Positions 34,200 through 47,778 of a stretch of DNA of 64,000 bases are shown here, piece by piece. Source of the stretch: Straminergon stramineum (lineage: Eukaryota; Streptophyta; Bryopsida; Hypnales; Calliergonaceae). The stretch spans positions 2,792,501 to 2,856,500 of the forward strand of contig OY987268.1 of NCBI GenBank assembly GCA_963920665.1, read 5' to 3'. The first letter of the stretch is position 1. The number at the start of each line of letters is the position of its first letter. A program made the position numbers and the translations under genes. The notes beneath the pieces were generated by a model that did no database searches, was not told the DNA's origin, and saw only the letters and a program-made list of their open reading frames with translations.

Positions 34200-35628
34200 C
34201 CCAAGCGGATACCTGATCGATCAAATCCAGTGTAAGCGTGGTTACAGCTAAAGCTAGCAGAGCTTCAATATCTTCCCAGCCAATTCAATTCAGTGCCTAC
34301 ATTCTATATATTATCGGGCACACGTACTGAAACCCGATCGATCGATATCGATATATATCGATCATGGCTAGCTAGCATGGTTGCCTATCTGTTGGCGGCG
34401 AACGTGAAAACCCTCCAAGGGTGCCGTTCATCTCGAGTTTCGCATCGGAAGTGCTTGACAGTGACTGCACCGCTACACCACGTACATGTATCACCCTCCC
34501 GATCTCCCTGTGACAAATCAAGCCTGTTGAGCTTCCAACGACGACGCCCAACAACTGGGCCAGCCGGCGTTTAGTGACCACTAGGAGTCAGGACGTGGTC
34601 CAGAGTTAGGGGAGATCCGTGCGAGGTAGACGAAGTGATGAACTTCCGTTTGGCAGAGAATTACGCTCCTGTTGCGGAGATGGCACCGACATCGAACCTC
34701 CGCGTTGAGGGCATCATCCCTGCATGCGTGTCTGAATGGACAGTTCCTGCGGAATGGGCCCAACCCCAAGTTCCAGCCCGTTGGTGGATACCACTGACTG
34801 GTAATGTCTCATGAATCTTTCATCATCTAGCTCATGCTCGCTACTCTGATTTCTCCCATCAGTGCGTGTGACGCTAATTCATATAACAAACTCACACACG
34901 TAAAGCAGGTCAGAATATTACTGTAACTGTTGATACTACTTAACTTCCACAGTTTGTAGCCAGGTCAGACTAATTAGCTAGCAGTGACAGCTAGTGATTT
35001 TGTAGATAAATGGCGCTAATTATGCGTTGTTACTGATAGAATACGTAATTTTGCATCAGTGGAGGTTAATTTGCCTTTTGTCCAATGTTACGTGCAGATA
35101 GACTTCTAGATCTGGAAGATCTTAAAAACGACAATTTCATTAAATTGGCGGACGGGTGTTCCATTATTTTGTCACCTGTAATTTCAGAACACCTGTCCTG
35201 AAATATAAATCCATACTAGTCCTAACGATAGACCTTTATATACTTGTATGTCACGATTGTTGGTGCCGAAAACAGGCCACTTTTAACAAAAGTGACATTT
35301 GAAGTCGAATGTTATGATGGAATATATTGTACGTGCGCTCGCAGGGTTGATGGGGATGGCATGATTCATGGATTGAATATCAAAGATAGTAAGGCGAATA
35401 TGCAGCTCGGTAACTATGTTCAAACGTCTCGATTGCTACAAGAGGAGCGTTACTGAGCTCCCAAATTTGTCAAGGTAGGACATGAAACAAGACTCATAAA
35501 TGTAATTAATGAGCTTGAAACATCAATTTCATTAAAATAGGGATAGTCCATTACTTTGCCATGGTTCAGAACGCATGTTCTAAAATAAAGATCCATTCCA
35601 TTCTTACATTTTAGATCCTTACGTAGGA

Positions 35629-35777
35629 AGAACAGGAGGGTGTTATTCCAAGGGTATATTTTTCAACATGTAACTATACCCCCCTTAAGCCCATTTGACT
35701 TTTTAAAACAAAAAGTCAAAAGGGGGTATAGTTACATGTTGAAAAATTTACCCTAGAGGTGACACCCACCCGTTCTT
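35629..35777. repeat. Near-perfect hairpin in dioxygenase intron 2
   Basis: Arms 35629-35704 and 35711-35777 pair closely around a 6-base loop; the stem includes CAACATGTAACTATACCCCC. The outer ends pair as AGAACAGGAGGGTG with CACCC-CCCGTTCTTG. It is either a MITE or a source of small RNAs. Confidence 0.75.
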
Positions 35778-36789
35778 GATGTGTAAGTTATGTACATACT
35801 ATATGTATGTCACAATTTTTGGCACTAGAATCATGCTAGTTTAACAAAATTGACTATACTTTGGAAGTTATAAATTTGTAGTTGTGTTTTGTCTTTACAA
35901 TTAGTAGATTTGTTAGGCATTGTTGGATATTGTTTGATTGCAATTAAACAACTTCAAATGATATTAGGTGTTCTAGATGCCTCCAATGGTGTTGGTACAA
36001 ATAGAAACTTACATTTAATCTTTTTGTGTGCAATTGTGCATAGAACTTTGAAGAAATTTATAAAACTTTATAAGAAGTGAATGATTATAACTTGCTAAGT
36101 AATTCTTACACTTATTTTTGTCTTTACCACTAGCAAGCAAACCCTTCAAATTCTTATTTGAAATAAAGATTATCTAAATATGAGCTTACTTGAGGTTGAT
36201 TACTTGATTTTAGATGCACCGGGCAAAATCAATACTTTAAATCTTTTTAAGTTACTCCTACCTTTGGGGGACTATCAAAATATTCTAAAATATATTGGAA
36301 TATTCTTTCAATGCCAAAATAATTGCCAAGACAATAAGAAATAAGATATCTTATCCAAACTTAGATTGAGACAAAAAGATAATAGAAATTGATGAACATA
36401 CCATATGTAGGACAATGAAACAAACTATGACCAAAAGAGTCTATATGGTTATTTATGTCCTTTTTAAGAATATCATATACAAGTACAAACTATAATAGCC
36501 AATTTTTTTCCACCCACCAAAAAAAATCCCTAAGGACTTGTGGAGAGCCTCCATTATATTAAGGTTCTAATCTTTAATATAATGAGGCAGACTTTACTAG
36601 AATTTATGGATTTCTATTTGAAACTAGGGTGAAGAAATTGAATGTTATTCTTTGTACTCACTACAATTATCGTAGCATTATAATAGAAGACAAGTGTTCG
36701 TAGATGTAAAATTACCTCGATCATTGATTAGCAATTACAAATTACCTTAATGAGTGCCACTCTTTGCTTATGAACAACAATATAATGGT

Positions 36790-37866
36790 GCATGCAAGGT
36801 CATTGCAAAAAACACATGTTGTTTTCTATAGCATTTTGAAAAAACTGTTTGTATTCAACGCTATAACTTTTGATTTATAAACCCAATGCCCAAACCAAAA
36901 AATGTGGTCATAGAATCCTTGATTCTAATTGTATCCCTTATTTTTCAAATTTTTTTAAAAATATTTTATATTTAAAAATTAATTTCATTAATATGTCACA
37001 CTTTCAGGTTTAGGGTTTTTTTATACTAAATACCGGTTCAAATTAATGATTTTTTGCTGAAATTTCTGTGGTATATAGTAGGTAGACATGTCCCTACTAA
37101 AGGGCATAAAAAAAACATTATTTTATGTCCTCCACATTTGCGCAAAAAGGCTTCCCTTATGAGTGTGCTTATAAACATTAGAAATCTTTTTTACCTCATT
37201 TTTTTAACCAAATCTCATCACCATGAAGTCTTTTCCAATGGCAAATTTTCAGGTTTTTTGAAAATTTATTTTCCTATTTTCTACAAATTAAAATGTCTCA
37301 ATTGAATTTTCTTCACCAAAATTCTATGTCCAAAAAGTTGTTCCACTAAATACTATTGGGACATTTTAATTTGTAGAAAATAGGAAAATAAATTTTCAAA
37401 AAAACTAAGAATTGGCCATTGGAAAAGACTTCTTAGTGATGAAATTTTATTTTAAAACTGAGGTCAAAACCATTTCTAATGTTTACAAATGCAAGCGCAA
37501 GGGAGGCCTCTTTGCACAAACGTGGAGGACATGAAATAATGTTTTTTTAGATGCCCTTTGGTAGGAACATGTCTACCTACTATAGGAATATACCACAAAA
37601 ATTTCAACCAAAAATCATTAATTTGAACTGGTATTTAGTATAAAAAAACCCTAAACTTGAAGTGTGACATATTAATGAAATTGACATTTAAATATAAAAT
37701 AATTTCTAAAAAATAAGAAATATGATGATAATCAAGTTAACTAGAAATAGATTTTTTATTCTTGGCATTGGGTTTTAAATTCATAAGTTATAGTGGATGA
37801 CAAGAGAGTCACTCTAATTGTGACGAGAAAATAGGCAGGTGTTTCTTGCAATGACCCTGCAACACA
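36790..37866. repeat. 1.1-kb foldback element in dioxygenase intron 3
   Basis: Two arms of roughly 515 bp (36790-37303 and 37355-37866) are inverted copies with a 51-base loop. Pairs include CTACAAATTAAAATGTC with GACATTTTAATTTGTAG, and AGGTCATTGCA with TGCAATGACC. Transcription through it would give a long double-stranded RNA. Confidence 0.8.
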
Positions 37867-40800
37867 TGTCTTGTCTTCCATAACAACAAGCTTCTTGCGC
37901 TTCAAGAGTGAGATAGACCATGTATGTCTACTACCTTCTAAGCAAACATACCTTGAGATTATAATGGTCTACTTCATGTTGTAGACATCTTAATTTTCAG
38001 CTTCTTAATTAATCATCATCATAACAAAAAAATTCTAGAAATTATCATTGTATTAGTCTTGAAGTATCTTAGTTTTTGAAAATACACTAAATAATTAGCT
38101 TGAAGGGTAGTTGTGACATTCAAGGGTTAAAGCAAACTAGCTTCATGTGGCACTAGCTTCTATCAGTCATCCCTATTAACACTCTTTTATTGCTTTCATT
38201 ATCATGTGATACATCACAAGTTGAAAAGAAGGGGCACATGCTTTAGAATTATAATCTTCTCTTCCATTAAATGTTCTCAAAGAGTTGTAGATCTAATATG
38301 TCTTTGAGATTTGACAATATTAATTTTGTCTAGAAGAGATGGTTATATATTTGTATCCCATTACTAGCTTGAACATTCCTACTGGACTTCAAACCATATA
38401 GAGTCCATTAGATTGTTTCTCTTTTCAAGCTCTAATATGCTTTGTTTAAAATTGAAAATGCCAATTTGTAGATAGCATAAAGATGATGGAAGATGGAGAT
38501 CTACAAACAATCAACCATTTCCTGTAATTACAAAACTATGTGGTTTGGTTCCCCCCTCCCTTCAAGGAAAAATGGGAATTGTTGATTGAGGGATCAACCT
38601 GCCACCCCTACTATTGATTACCTATTTTCTTTTGAGGGGGGAAATAGAAACAATGATGAAGTGGACATTCCAATCTTGACAAGCCTCCCCCCAATTAAAA
38701 AAATCCGAGTTCATAAAAAAAATAGGCCCCCCTTCACTGCCATCGATTGAATTATAGATATGGGATATAGAATACGGATATAAAGTACGAAAACTAAAAT
38801 ACAGATATGACACAAAATTTGGAATACGATTATACAATATGGGATACATACATAAGGCCATATTCGTTATATTGATACCTTTTGTAGTCTCGATTTTATC
38901 CTCGACTCGAGGATAAACCATTTTATCTCTTTATTGGTATTTTTTTATAAATAGGTAACAACACCAACTTTTAGAATTTCATTTTAAGATCACTATTTGA
39001 GCATTATTTATTTTTGGTTTCAATTACTCTTTTTTTAAATGAATTTTCCCATAACTAGTTTCCTATAACTAGCATTCTGTCTCAAAATCTGCGAAAAGTC
39101 TCAATATAACCAATATGGCCTTACATATGGAAATCACATAATCCCATATCGTTTAAAAGGACACTATCTGGAAAAAAATACAAGTAAGCTGATGGAAGTG
39201 GGTTGGTAGTCAATTAACAATTAATCAGAAAATTAACCAAATTGAAAACCATGAGTGAATACCCATGAGTGACTATCCACTCAAAAAACACCAAACTAAC
39301 ATACAATCAATATTGAAGACTATGGGCGAAAATTGAACCATTCATTTGCATCACATCCAAAGATAGATCCTACAATAGGTATTCATACAAAACCCTAGGG
39401 ACTAAGGTCAATATTTTCAAATTTGCTTCATAAACAAAGTATCTTGAAGTAAAATCATGTTAATTGGATTTTCATTTGAGAACTTACATATAATTTCAAT
39501 TTTGATTTAAAGTATTTGGTATTGATGACCTCTATTTTATCTATTGCCTTTAAAAGCACAAATGTGTTATAAAACATAAGTTCTATAATTTTTTTGAAGT
39601 TTTCATCAAAGAAGAAAATATGAAGAACAAAAAGTAGAAAGTATCCATATAATCAAACTTGTAAAATCCTTTTAGATTCTCTTCAAATGAGTCTTGAAGG
39701 TATAGCTATAAAAATTCATCAAAAATACAATTTCTATCTTTAGCATTTGAATTTTTTTTGATTGGTCAAAATCATGATTTCTATAATTCTATTGATTTGT
39801 GAAAATATGCAAAAGATCTTGTAATGAAATGAGAACTCCAACACTTTCTCCAAATAGAAAATTTTTCAATACTAGGCAAACTCTAAACATTTTGTGCTAT
39901 TTCTCTTAAAAAATTTGTTTGATCATAACAATCTTAGTTTTGAATATAAATATTAAGAGACACCCCAATCTTTGAAAATTATAATTGAAATTTTTTTTTA
40001 CCACAAAATGTTGCCTGAAGTTAGGCAACAATCAAAAAGTGGTTACTTGAGCACTTTGGGGTTCATATCTAACCAAGTGTACAATGTCACAATGTGTTGT
40101 CACAATTTTATCTAGTTGGATGATCATATATAAATTTTTTTACATTTTAATTGAAAATTTGGAAACATAATGTCTTTCTAGTTTTAAATAACTAGACAAA
40201 CTTAGGTAGGGTTGTATTATCTGTTTAGCAATGAATATATCCTTTCATTTTCACACACACACACAAAATATTATGTTTCTTATGATGGTTTTACAAATGT
40301 GACAATAGTTGCATGCTTCTAAAGTATTAACTATTTGAAATCTTGATAGGAGAGATGTTCTTTTTTGCATGTGATGCATTGAATGCTCCCAACTTGACTT
40401 ACCGCATTGTATCCAAGGATGGCATTGTAAGAGAGACAATGCCAATTACAATTCCTAGCCTTATCATGATTCATGACTTTGCCATTTCCAAAAACTATGC
40501 CATTTTCATGAATACTTTTATTTCTTCCAATCTCAAGGTACACATGTACACAACATTTTTTTCTTACAAAAGTAAAATTTTGTAATAGTAAAATCTTGAT
40601 TTTTCGGAAACCTTGCATTCAACCTTTTGTTTTTCTTTAGAAAATGTATTTCCCAAAATTGAGGCATTTTTAATAATTATTTTGTTTCATCAATAATTGA
40701 CAAGGTACTATCATGATAAAATCTCGAATGTTTAAACACAAATAATACTAAATCTGATTGATCTTGCTGAAGGATCTACTATCATTGCTTTTAGGGCATG

Positions 40801-41936
40801 GCAAGAGGTGACTTCATTTTTAAATTTGATCCCAACAAAAAAATCCCGTCTCGACATTTTGCCACACTATGCAACCAATGACTCTCAAATTCAATGGTTA
40901 AAAATTCCTTCGTCTTTCTTCTCTCACATTAGTAAGAAATTGTGACCATTTTAATTCTTAAATAATCAATGAGACTAAATTGGTCACCAATATTTAAGAA
41001 TTTTTTTTCCTCCATTGCCAATATTGGCAATTTTCTTATTGATTGTGTTAATATAAAGTTTGGCCCTTTCTAAACTATATTTTTCACAATTTGATCAACA
41101 AAAGTATTCATTTTAAATCACAAATCCTTGTTTGTTTAGGGATTTAAAATTTCATATTGAAACTTGAGACACTTGAGTAGATAGAAAATATTGGGGTATA
41201 AAGTAAGCTATTAATTCATTTCATTTCATTGGTTTGCAAATATTGGAGAACATAGAATCTATCTAGCAAATTCGTACAACATTTGATGAATATTTCATTA
41301 AAACTCCCCCACAAGGTTCAACTACCATAACTGAAATTTCAAAATTTGGTTTTCCATATACCAAATACCTTTAATAACACACATTAAACATAGTTTTCTA
41401 AATTTATTTAATTCATAATCTTGTTTTGAAGGCCTCCTAATTTTTCATTCTTTTTTTCATTTTTTACTTTGATAGAATTAAATCCTTCTTCAAACTTGTT
41501 GGATGTTTTTGGATGTACGAGTTTGATAAGTAGTATTTGTTATAAGCATAACATGATGGAGTGCTTGTAATTTGTATAATGAAGTGAATACTTGGGAAGA
41601 AGGGGATGAAGTAGTTCTCACCTATTGCCTATAAGAGCGTTTCAGTCTTTATCTGCATGTCCAATTTGAGACAAATAAGGCGTTTGGCTTTAATTTGAGA
41701 TTGTGAGCACTCCAAGTCCATCAATGACACGACTTGTCTTTTCAATTGATAAATATTTCCCAAAATTATATGGATCAATTAACCCATAATTGTCGACATG
41801 GATATTTGGTGTCCAATAGATGACAAAGTATCTTTTTGTGCAAGACAAAAGTGCAATTATTCATCCTCGAAATTTTGTGTGGAAAGGGGAGATCTTCTAT
41901 AGTAGTTTGACTCCCAACGAGTATTTTTTTAAAGTA

Positions 41937-42147
41937 AGGTAGCTTTACCCTATACCGATCCGTGATCCAATACCACCCAAATGTAGAGCCCTTGTTGATT
42001 CTAGAGTGAGAATGTAAAACTAGAATACATGTTTTATTGTGAAGTTAAGGCATGTACTACTGTTATAAATTCTCATCATAGAGTTAATAAGGATCCTACA
42101 TTTGGGTGGTATTAGGTCAAGGGTTGGTAATGGGTTTGTCTACCTTT
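41937..42147. mobile_element. 211-bp MITE with GGTAG ends
   Basis: Terminal inverted repeats of about 45 bp: left AGGTAGCTTTACCCTATACC and, inside, CCAATACCACCCAAATGTAG; right complements CTACATTTGGGTGGTATTAG and GGTAATGGGTTTGTCTACCT. It lies within intron 6 of the dioxygenase relic. Confidence 0.7.
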
Positions 42148-44208
42148 AGATGATGTCATACGGTTCCAAAGGAGATAATTTCCATGGTCATCAGTTTGTC
42201 CTTTAAGGGTTAATCAAGTGTACTATATATCACTTATGTAGAATCTAGCTAACTCCACTAATTGACAGTTTTTTTGTTCTAATTTTAGACATGAAGTTTG
42301 GTGGAGTGAAGCACAAACAACTTTCAAACTTGTCTATAGAATTCCCTCAAATCAACCTTGAGTACGCCTCTACGTGAGCATTATTTTCCAAAACACCATC
42401 ACCATTGACGATAATTAGTAGTGGGTTTTTAGAATTTGTATAATAAGATGCATTCTACAATTAAAAGCTTTCATTTGGAGATATGCACAAGAAATTTTAG
42501 GTGTCATTATTGAAGTGTTTGATGTTAAATTCATTTTCTATTTTCTTAAGAACATTGTATTAGATTGGATAACATACATAAAAATGAGATTTTCTTAATA
42601 GCAATTTAAATTTTAAATTTTTTTACAAAATTAGAAAACTCAAAAAAAATGAATCTATATTTATGGTGAAAATTAGCTCTAGACATATATAGTTTATTTA
42701 ATTTCACAAAAACTTATTTAGTTTTGAATTTTTCTCAAATTTATAGAGTGGTTTAAGAAGTGGATATGTATGACAAACTTCATTTTATTAGTGAAATAAA
42801 TAAATAATGTATAATTTGAAGTCTAAAACTTGAGTTTAAATAAGGCACATGTATCTTCTTTGGGAATACAAAGACCTTTATAGTTAATTTTCTTGAAAGG
42901 AATAATTTTTGTTTATTTATTTATTTTTAGAAATAATATCAAATTGAAAGTATTATTATTTAACTTAATTTTTTAAAAATGAATTATATTATATTTTTGT
43001 GCTTGATCCATTTTTAAAAATAAATAAAATTGAAAAATTACACCAAGATGTCAAGCCCAAAGTCATTGATAATTGTATGGAAATATGGAGTTGTCTTCTT
43101 GACCCCAAATTGTTGAACAAGATGAGAGGAGAATATGGAAAGTTGTCAATTCACAAGTGCATGCTCAATGTGAGTATTTCCATTCTTGAAAGTCTAAAAC
43201 CTTCACTCGTAAAAATTTGGGCCACATATACTAAGAAAATGACTACAAGAAGACCCACTAGTAGTCAAATTCATCATGTAGGTCTTCTTGTGGGTCATTT
43301 CCCTAATGTACATGGCCCAAGTTTGTACTAATGTTTTTTAATCAAGAAACAGTGGAATATGGAATCCAAGATATGAAATTGAAACACCAAGTTTGAAGGA
43401 AGCTTCAGATTCAAATGCTCTTTATGGGGTGGGTGATGAATTGTAGGAAAGTGAGGTATGCATATTGTGCGATGTTTGATGACCATGACAAAATCAAAGG
43501 GGTGGCAAAGTATGACCTCAACATAGAGCCATCATCGAGTAATTCAACTAGCAAAGAATTAAAAACAAAAGGCAATATTGTTGGAGTGTTTCACTATGGG
43601 CAAGGCTGGGTTGGAGAAGAGGCCATTTTTGTACATTGCAAGCTAGGCATAAAGCCTAGCCAAGAAGATGATGGATACCTTATTTCCTTTGTCTATGATG
43701 CTAGTATTGGGTAAGAGATACAAAACCTTCACATCACCAACATGAAGTACTATAGAAAACCATAGATTTAACAAGTACAAAAAGTAAGGTAGGCAAACCT
43801 AAATCACCAGTTTTTTCATTGTAAACAAATTATTTATTCAATTGACAATGATTTTTTTCAAAATCAAAAGGAGATCTAGACTCTTATAGGATTCTTTTTG
43901 GACACAATATGAATAAATCATGAAGTTTCAAGGTTTGAAAATAAATATATCTAAAATATACACAAAGCTCTCAAAAACAAAAGTTGGTGCACATTTTAGG
44001 AAGTAATCTACAAATGTAGATTTTAGAGATGGATCACATTTAAGTGCATCTACCTTCAAGGTTTGATGGATGAAGGATGATGGATGGTTTTAGAAAGTCA
44101 AAAGTGGTTGTCATTGATGCAAGGACAATTGCACCAAATCTAGTTGTTGTTGTTGTGAGACTATTGAGATGAGTCCCTCATGGATTTCATACCCAATTTA
44201 TCTCCTAG

Positions 44209-45425
44209 ATTTGTAATATTCGGCCAATTGCTAATCTCACACTTGTTGATTGAATCTTGATGCATACCATGATTATGAATTTGTCTTCTTATAACTTAAA
44301 TTATAGTGAGTTGAAGGAAGCCATCCTATTTGTGCCCCGGTTGTCACTTATTTTTGTCACATATCAATAATGTACATTTCAAATTTTGGAATGAGCACAT
44401 TTGAAAATGTATATCATGGGTTTGCAATGGTGCAAATAATACAATTGAATTACAAGTTTGTAACATAGTTGGAAAATGGAGAATGGAGATCAAGAACATA
44501 GTTATCAATAACATTATTACCTATTGATGAATATGTTGGGAATCTAGGTGGATACAACTCACAAGTTCCTTTTAATAATCATGGCCTTATTACCATCAGT
44601 GAACACAATGCCTACAAATGAAATGCTACATTTAACTTAAAACCCAAATTCAATCTTTTTAAAATTTAATTTTGTTTTTTGATGTACATTATCTCATCAT
44701 CAAATCTTAAAGAGTGAAGAATATAATGTGTTTTTCCTAACTTTCAAAAAATTTAGTAATTGATCCAAAATTTGGTAGAAATCATAAGAGTAAAAAATCT
44801 TAGACTTCAAAATTCTCAAACACAACACTCTGATATTAAAGATAAATTTGTTCATTTGAATTTTATAGGTTGTATATCATCTACATCCTATTCTATAGAT
44901 GATTCCAAGTAAAAATCAAAAGAACTAGGTGTCCTTTTCTTTGCAACTTAAAGATTGTTGCAAAAACTTCAACCAACATTTTGTTGTAACCCTATGTAAT
45001 AACAACTCATACTAATTGTGATATTGTGTACATTTCTAGGATCAACTAAGACAACGAATATGAAGTATTTGTCTTCTATTTGAGCAACAAGGCAAACTAT
45101 AATTCAATTTCAAAAAACTAATTTAGAATTGCAATAAAGAAGATTGACAAAGTTTGTGAGTGAGAAAATTTTTGCTCAACAAAATAGAATGCAAGACAGT
45201 AATTGAATTATTTTTGTTAATTTGCATATCTTGCGACGTACCCTCAAAAAAATTTTGAGTGAGTAATTATGAAGCAAACCACTAGTGGATAGTTGACATA
45301 GTGTACAAATTTTTTGTGATAATAGTTGTAACTTATGTAATTATTTTTTCGTATAGACATGATAAGGTGTATTTGACTAGAATGGAAAAGGCATGTTCAA
45401 TGTTAAGATGTCAAAGTTCATATAG
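44209..45425. other. Intergenic, no gene seen
   Basis: AT-rich sequence after the dioxygenase relic, with short frames only. Confidence 0.6.
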
Positions 45426-45873
45426 GGTACACCAACCCATTACCGTTCTGCAATCCAATTCCATGAATTGACCAGTCCAATTCCATCACCCACTCTTGGC
45501 CCCAATTCCACCTAAAATGCCCCCCAATTTCCTACATTCTCTGACAAAATCAAAGTTTTCTATGATAGAATCAGGGTTTTTATGACAAGATGGGGTATCA
45601 TGTCACTCCATTAGTAGAGAATATTTAGTACTTCATTAGGGGGTTATAGGTTGGTTGTGGGTTGTTTATAACTCTAGTCTAGAGGCGGTTTCGTAATTTC
45701 AAGGCTAACCACTTCAAAAATTCACAGAAATTACAATTTTGATCGGAAAATTATAATCCCACTTGGGTCTGATTCATGAAACAAGCGCACACCTCTGAAA
45801 AATATGTGCCCCTCTTGGAACTGATCCCAAGATAGGCAGATTGCAAATCAGGGTGGTAATAGGCTGGTTTACC
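45426..45873. mobile_element. 448-bp element related to the GGTAG MITE
   Basis: Left end GGTACACCAACCCATTACC; right end reverse complemented GGTAAACCAGCCTATTACC. These resemble the ends of 41937-42147. The interior is somewhat GC-richer and non-coding. Confidence 0.6.
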
Positions 45874-45926
45874 TTAGACTTAGGAAAAAGAACCATAGAG
45901 AAGAAGAAAGAAGATACAATCTATAC

Positions 45927-46526
45927 TACCGTACCTTTAGGTTAGGGTCAGGGGAAAATAATTATTTTTAAGAATGCCGAAAAAAAATATAATAAAAGAG
46001 AGAAATTGTTGAATTCAAAAAAAATTAACTGACCAAGTTGTCGTAAACGAAAGAAATGTCTTGTACTAGACAAAAAAACAAAAAATATGAAGTCCAATCA
46101 CCATCTATCATCAAAATAGATTGTGTTGGCAATGTGAGGACTCATTTCTACCATGGTAAGAGATTTGTAAATGAAGAGGTTGGTTTTATAATGAAATGCA
46201 TTGTTCATCATGAATCCTCAAAGGATATGGAATAATTTAAAGAAGAGAGTTTAACTATAGGTGGTTGAGCTCCTACTAATCCTAATTGACATATCCCACA
46301 TGGGTTGTTTCACCTCCTATCACCCTACTTGTATAAACATGTTGTCTTTCCATCTCCAATCAAGTGAAGTGAAATGTTTCTTGTAAACCAAAATGCTGAA
46401 AATATAGAGTTCGTTTTGATACAATGTTGAATTTTTAAAATTAAATTTTAATTTGCTAAACCTACTTAGAGAACTTTAATTAATTATTCGGCAACAATGT
46501 GCCGACCCTGCCCCAAAGGTACGGTA
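45927..46526. mobile_element. 600-bp element with TACCGTACCTTT ends
   Basis: Left end TACCGTACCTTTAGGTTAGG; right end reverse complemented TACCGTACCTTTGGGGCAGG, giving 25-bp inverted repeats with four mismatches. Non-coding. No certain target duplication is seen. Confidence 0.65.
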
Positions 46527-47423
46527 TAGGCTTGCTACATTGCAATAATCCAAATTTGAAATCACAATACATAGAGAAGAAGAATTTCTTCTAACTAGGC
46601 AATTGATATTCCTCACCATTTTGTCTAATTACACAATTTGGTAGTCTAGTCTTAATGGTCACTACGATTAATGATCTCTCTCCAATTAGGATTCCTCTTT
46701 TTGTTCTTCTAACTTGACTTGATCTATAGAGTTACCACTTGTTTCCTACTTTCCTCCTAATCACTTCAATGCTCATTCACTATATTGACTTAAATACTAT
46801 TGGAATTACAAACCACCTTCACCTAATTGCCTTGACAATAAAATAATCTTTCTTTTTACCAACTTGAAATTGATTTTATCCACTTCGGCTGTACATTTTG
46901 TTTAACTGTAACTTAAAATATCATTTGGACAACTACAACTTTCAACCACTAAACACTCTTATACAATCTTCTCACCAAGCTTCCAAAATATTTGCAAAAT
47001 TAATATCCAATTTGGCCAACTATTCACTCTCAATAACTACAACATTAAAGTCAATTATTCATGTACAACTTTCCACGTAACAAACATTCACATAGATTTA
47101 TCTTCCTATTCAGAATTCTTTCCAATTCTACTCAATCAAAATTCTCATTTGTTTAAAACCCTCACGATACAATAATTCCAACTATCACACTCAATTAATT
47201 ATCACATCCACTTATTCAATATATGTAGCTCGACACAAGATTTCCTACTTTGGTTAACTTTGTAGTGACAACAATAGAATAACATCCAATTTGGTATATA
47301 GATTTGCAATCACAATCTAGATATAACACATCAACTCGGACTTATAGTCATTAAAAAAATAGGGGGCTCCAAAAGGCCGTTTGAATTTTGGCAGTAATAC
47401 AAATACAAGGAAATTATAAAAAG

Positions 47424-47424
<1 letters not shown>
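46527..47424. other. Intergenic, no gene seen
   Basis: AT-rich and rich in C on the plus strand, with no recognisable feature. Confidence 0.5.

Positions 47425-47480
<56 letters not shown>
47425..47480. repeat. (TA)n microsatellite
   Basis: About 28 uninterrupted TA units; likely length-variable. Confidence 0.95.
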
Positions 47481-47483
<3 letters not shown>

Positions 47484-47778
47484 CCACATGAACTTTGACA
47501 AGCATCTTGTGTCGTCAAGTGATGTCACTTGAGTTCATTCCACATCTCTTGACACGGGCACACACTATAGGAGTTTATTGTCTTTGTTTATTTGGATTTA
47601 TATTGAATTAGAATGTTATGTCATGTGTTTATGGACAAATTAGAAACACAATTATAATTCCAAATTCCAAATTCATAGGCTTACATATCAATTGCACAAA
47701 CAATACTTTTACATAGTTAGGCAATCACACATTACAAGCATACACTCCAAATGAGTACAAAAAATCCATCACGTTAAT

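Larger units (their letters stand above)
34377..44208 (+). pseudogene. Carotenoid cleavage dioxygenase 1-like pseudogene
   Basis: Exons can be followed in order against plant CCD1, an enzyme that cleaves carotenoids and apocarotenoids with an iron centre. Exon 1 (34377-34800) has [10 protein letters not shown] and, after a 4-base insertion, [14 protein letters not shown]. Exon 2 (35345-35474) has DGDGMIHGLNIKD. Exon 3 (about 35900-36010) has KQLQM and VLDASNGVGTN. Exon 4 (about 39310-39378) has LNHSFASHPKIDP. Exon 5 (40350-40537) has LTYRIVSKDGIV and IMIHDFAISKNYAIFM. Exon 6 (40795-40931) has FKFDPNKK and LPHYATND. Exon 7 ends at 43169. Exon 8 (43371-43710) has GVAKYDLNIEP and EDDGYLISFVYD. 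Exon 9 (44094-44208) has VVVIDARTIAP and VPHGFH. Stops occur at 34572, 34795, 35454, 43394 and 44170, and a 1-A frameshift at 40837-40843. One exon between exons 3 and 4 was not fully found. Most splice sites survive. Dead. Confidence 0.88.

Noticed and set aside
40243..40262. CA dinucleotide repeat
   Set aside because: Too short to be notable beside the 56-base TA run at 47425.
41779..42213. Additional TTAA element
   Set aside because: TTAACCCATAATTG and CCTTTAAGGGTTAA could be a pair, but the ends match poorly and enclose another element, so the pairing is probably chance.
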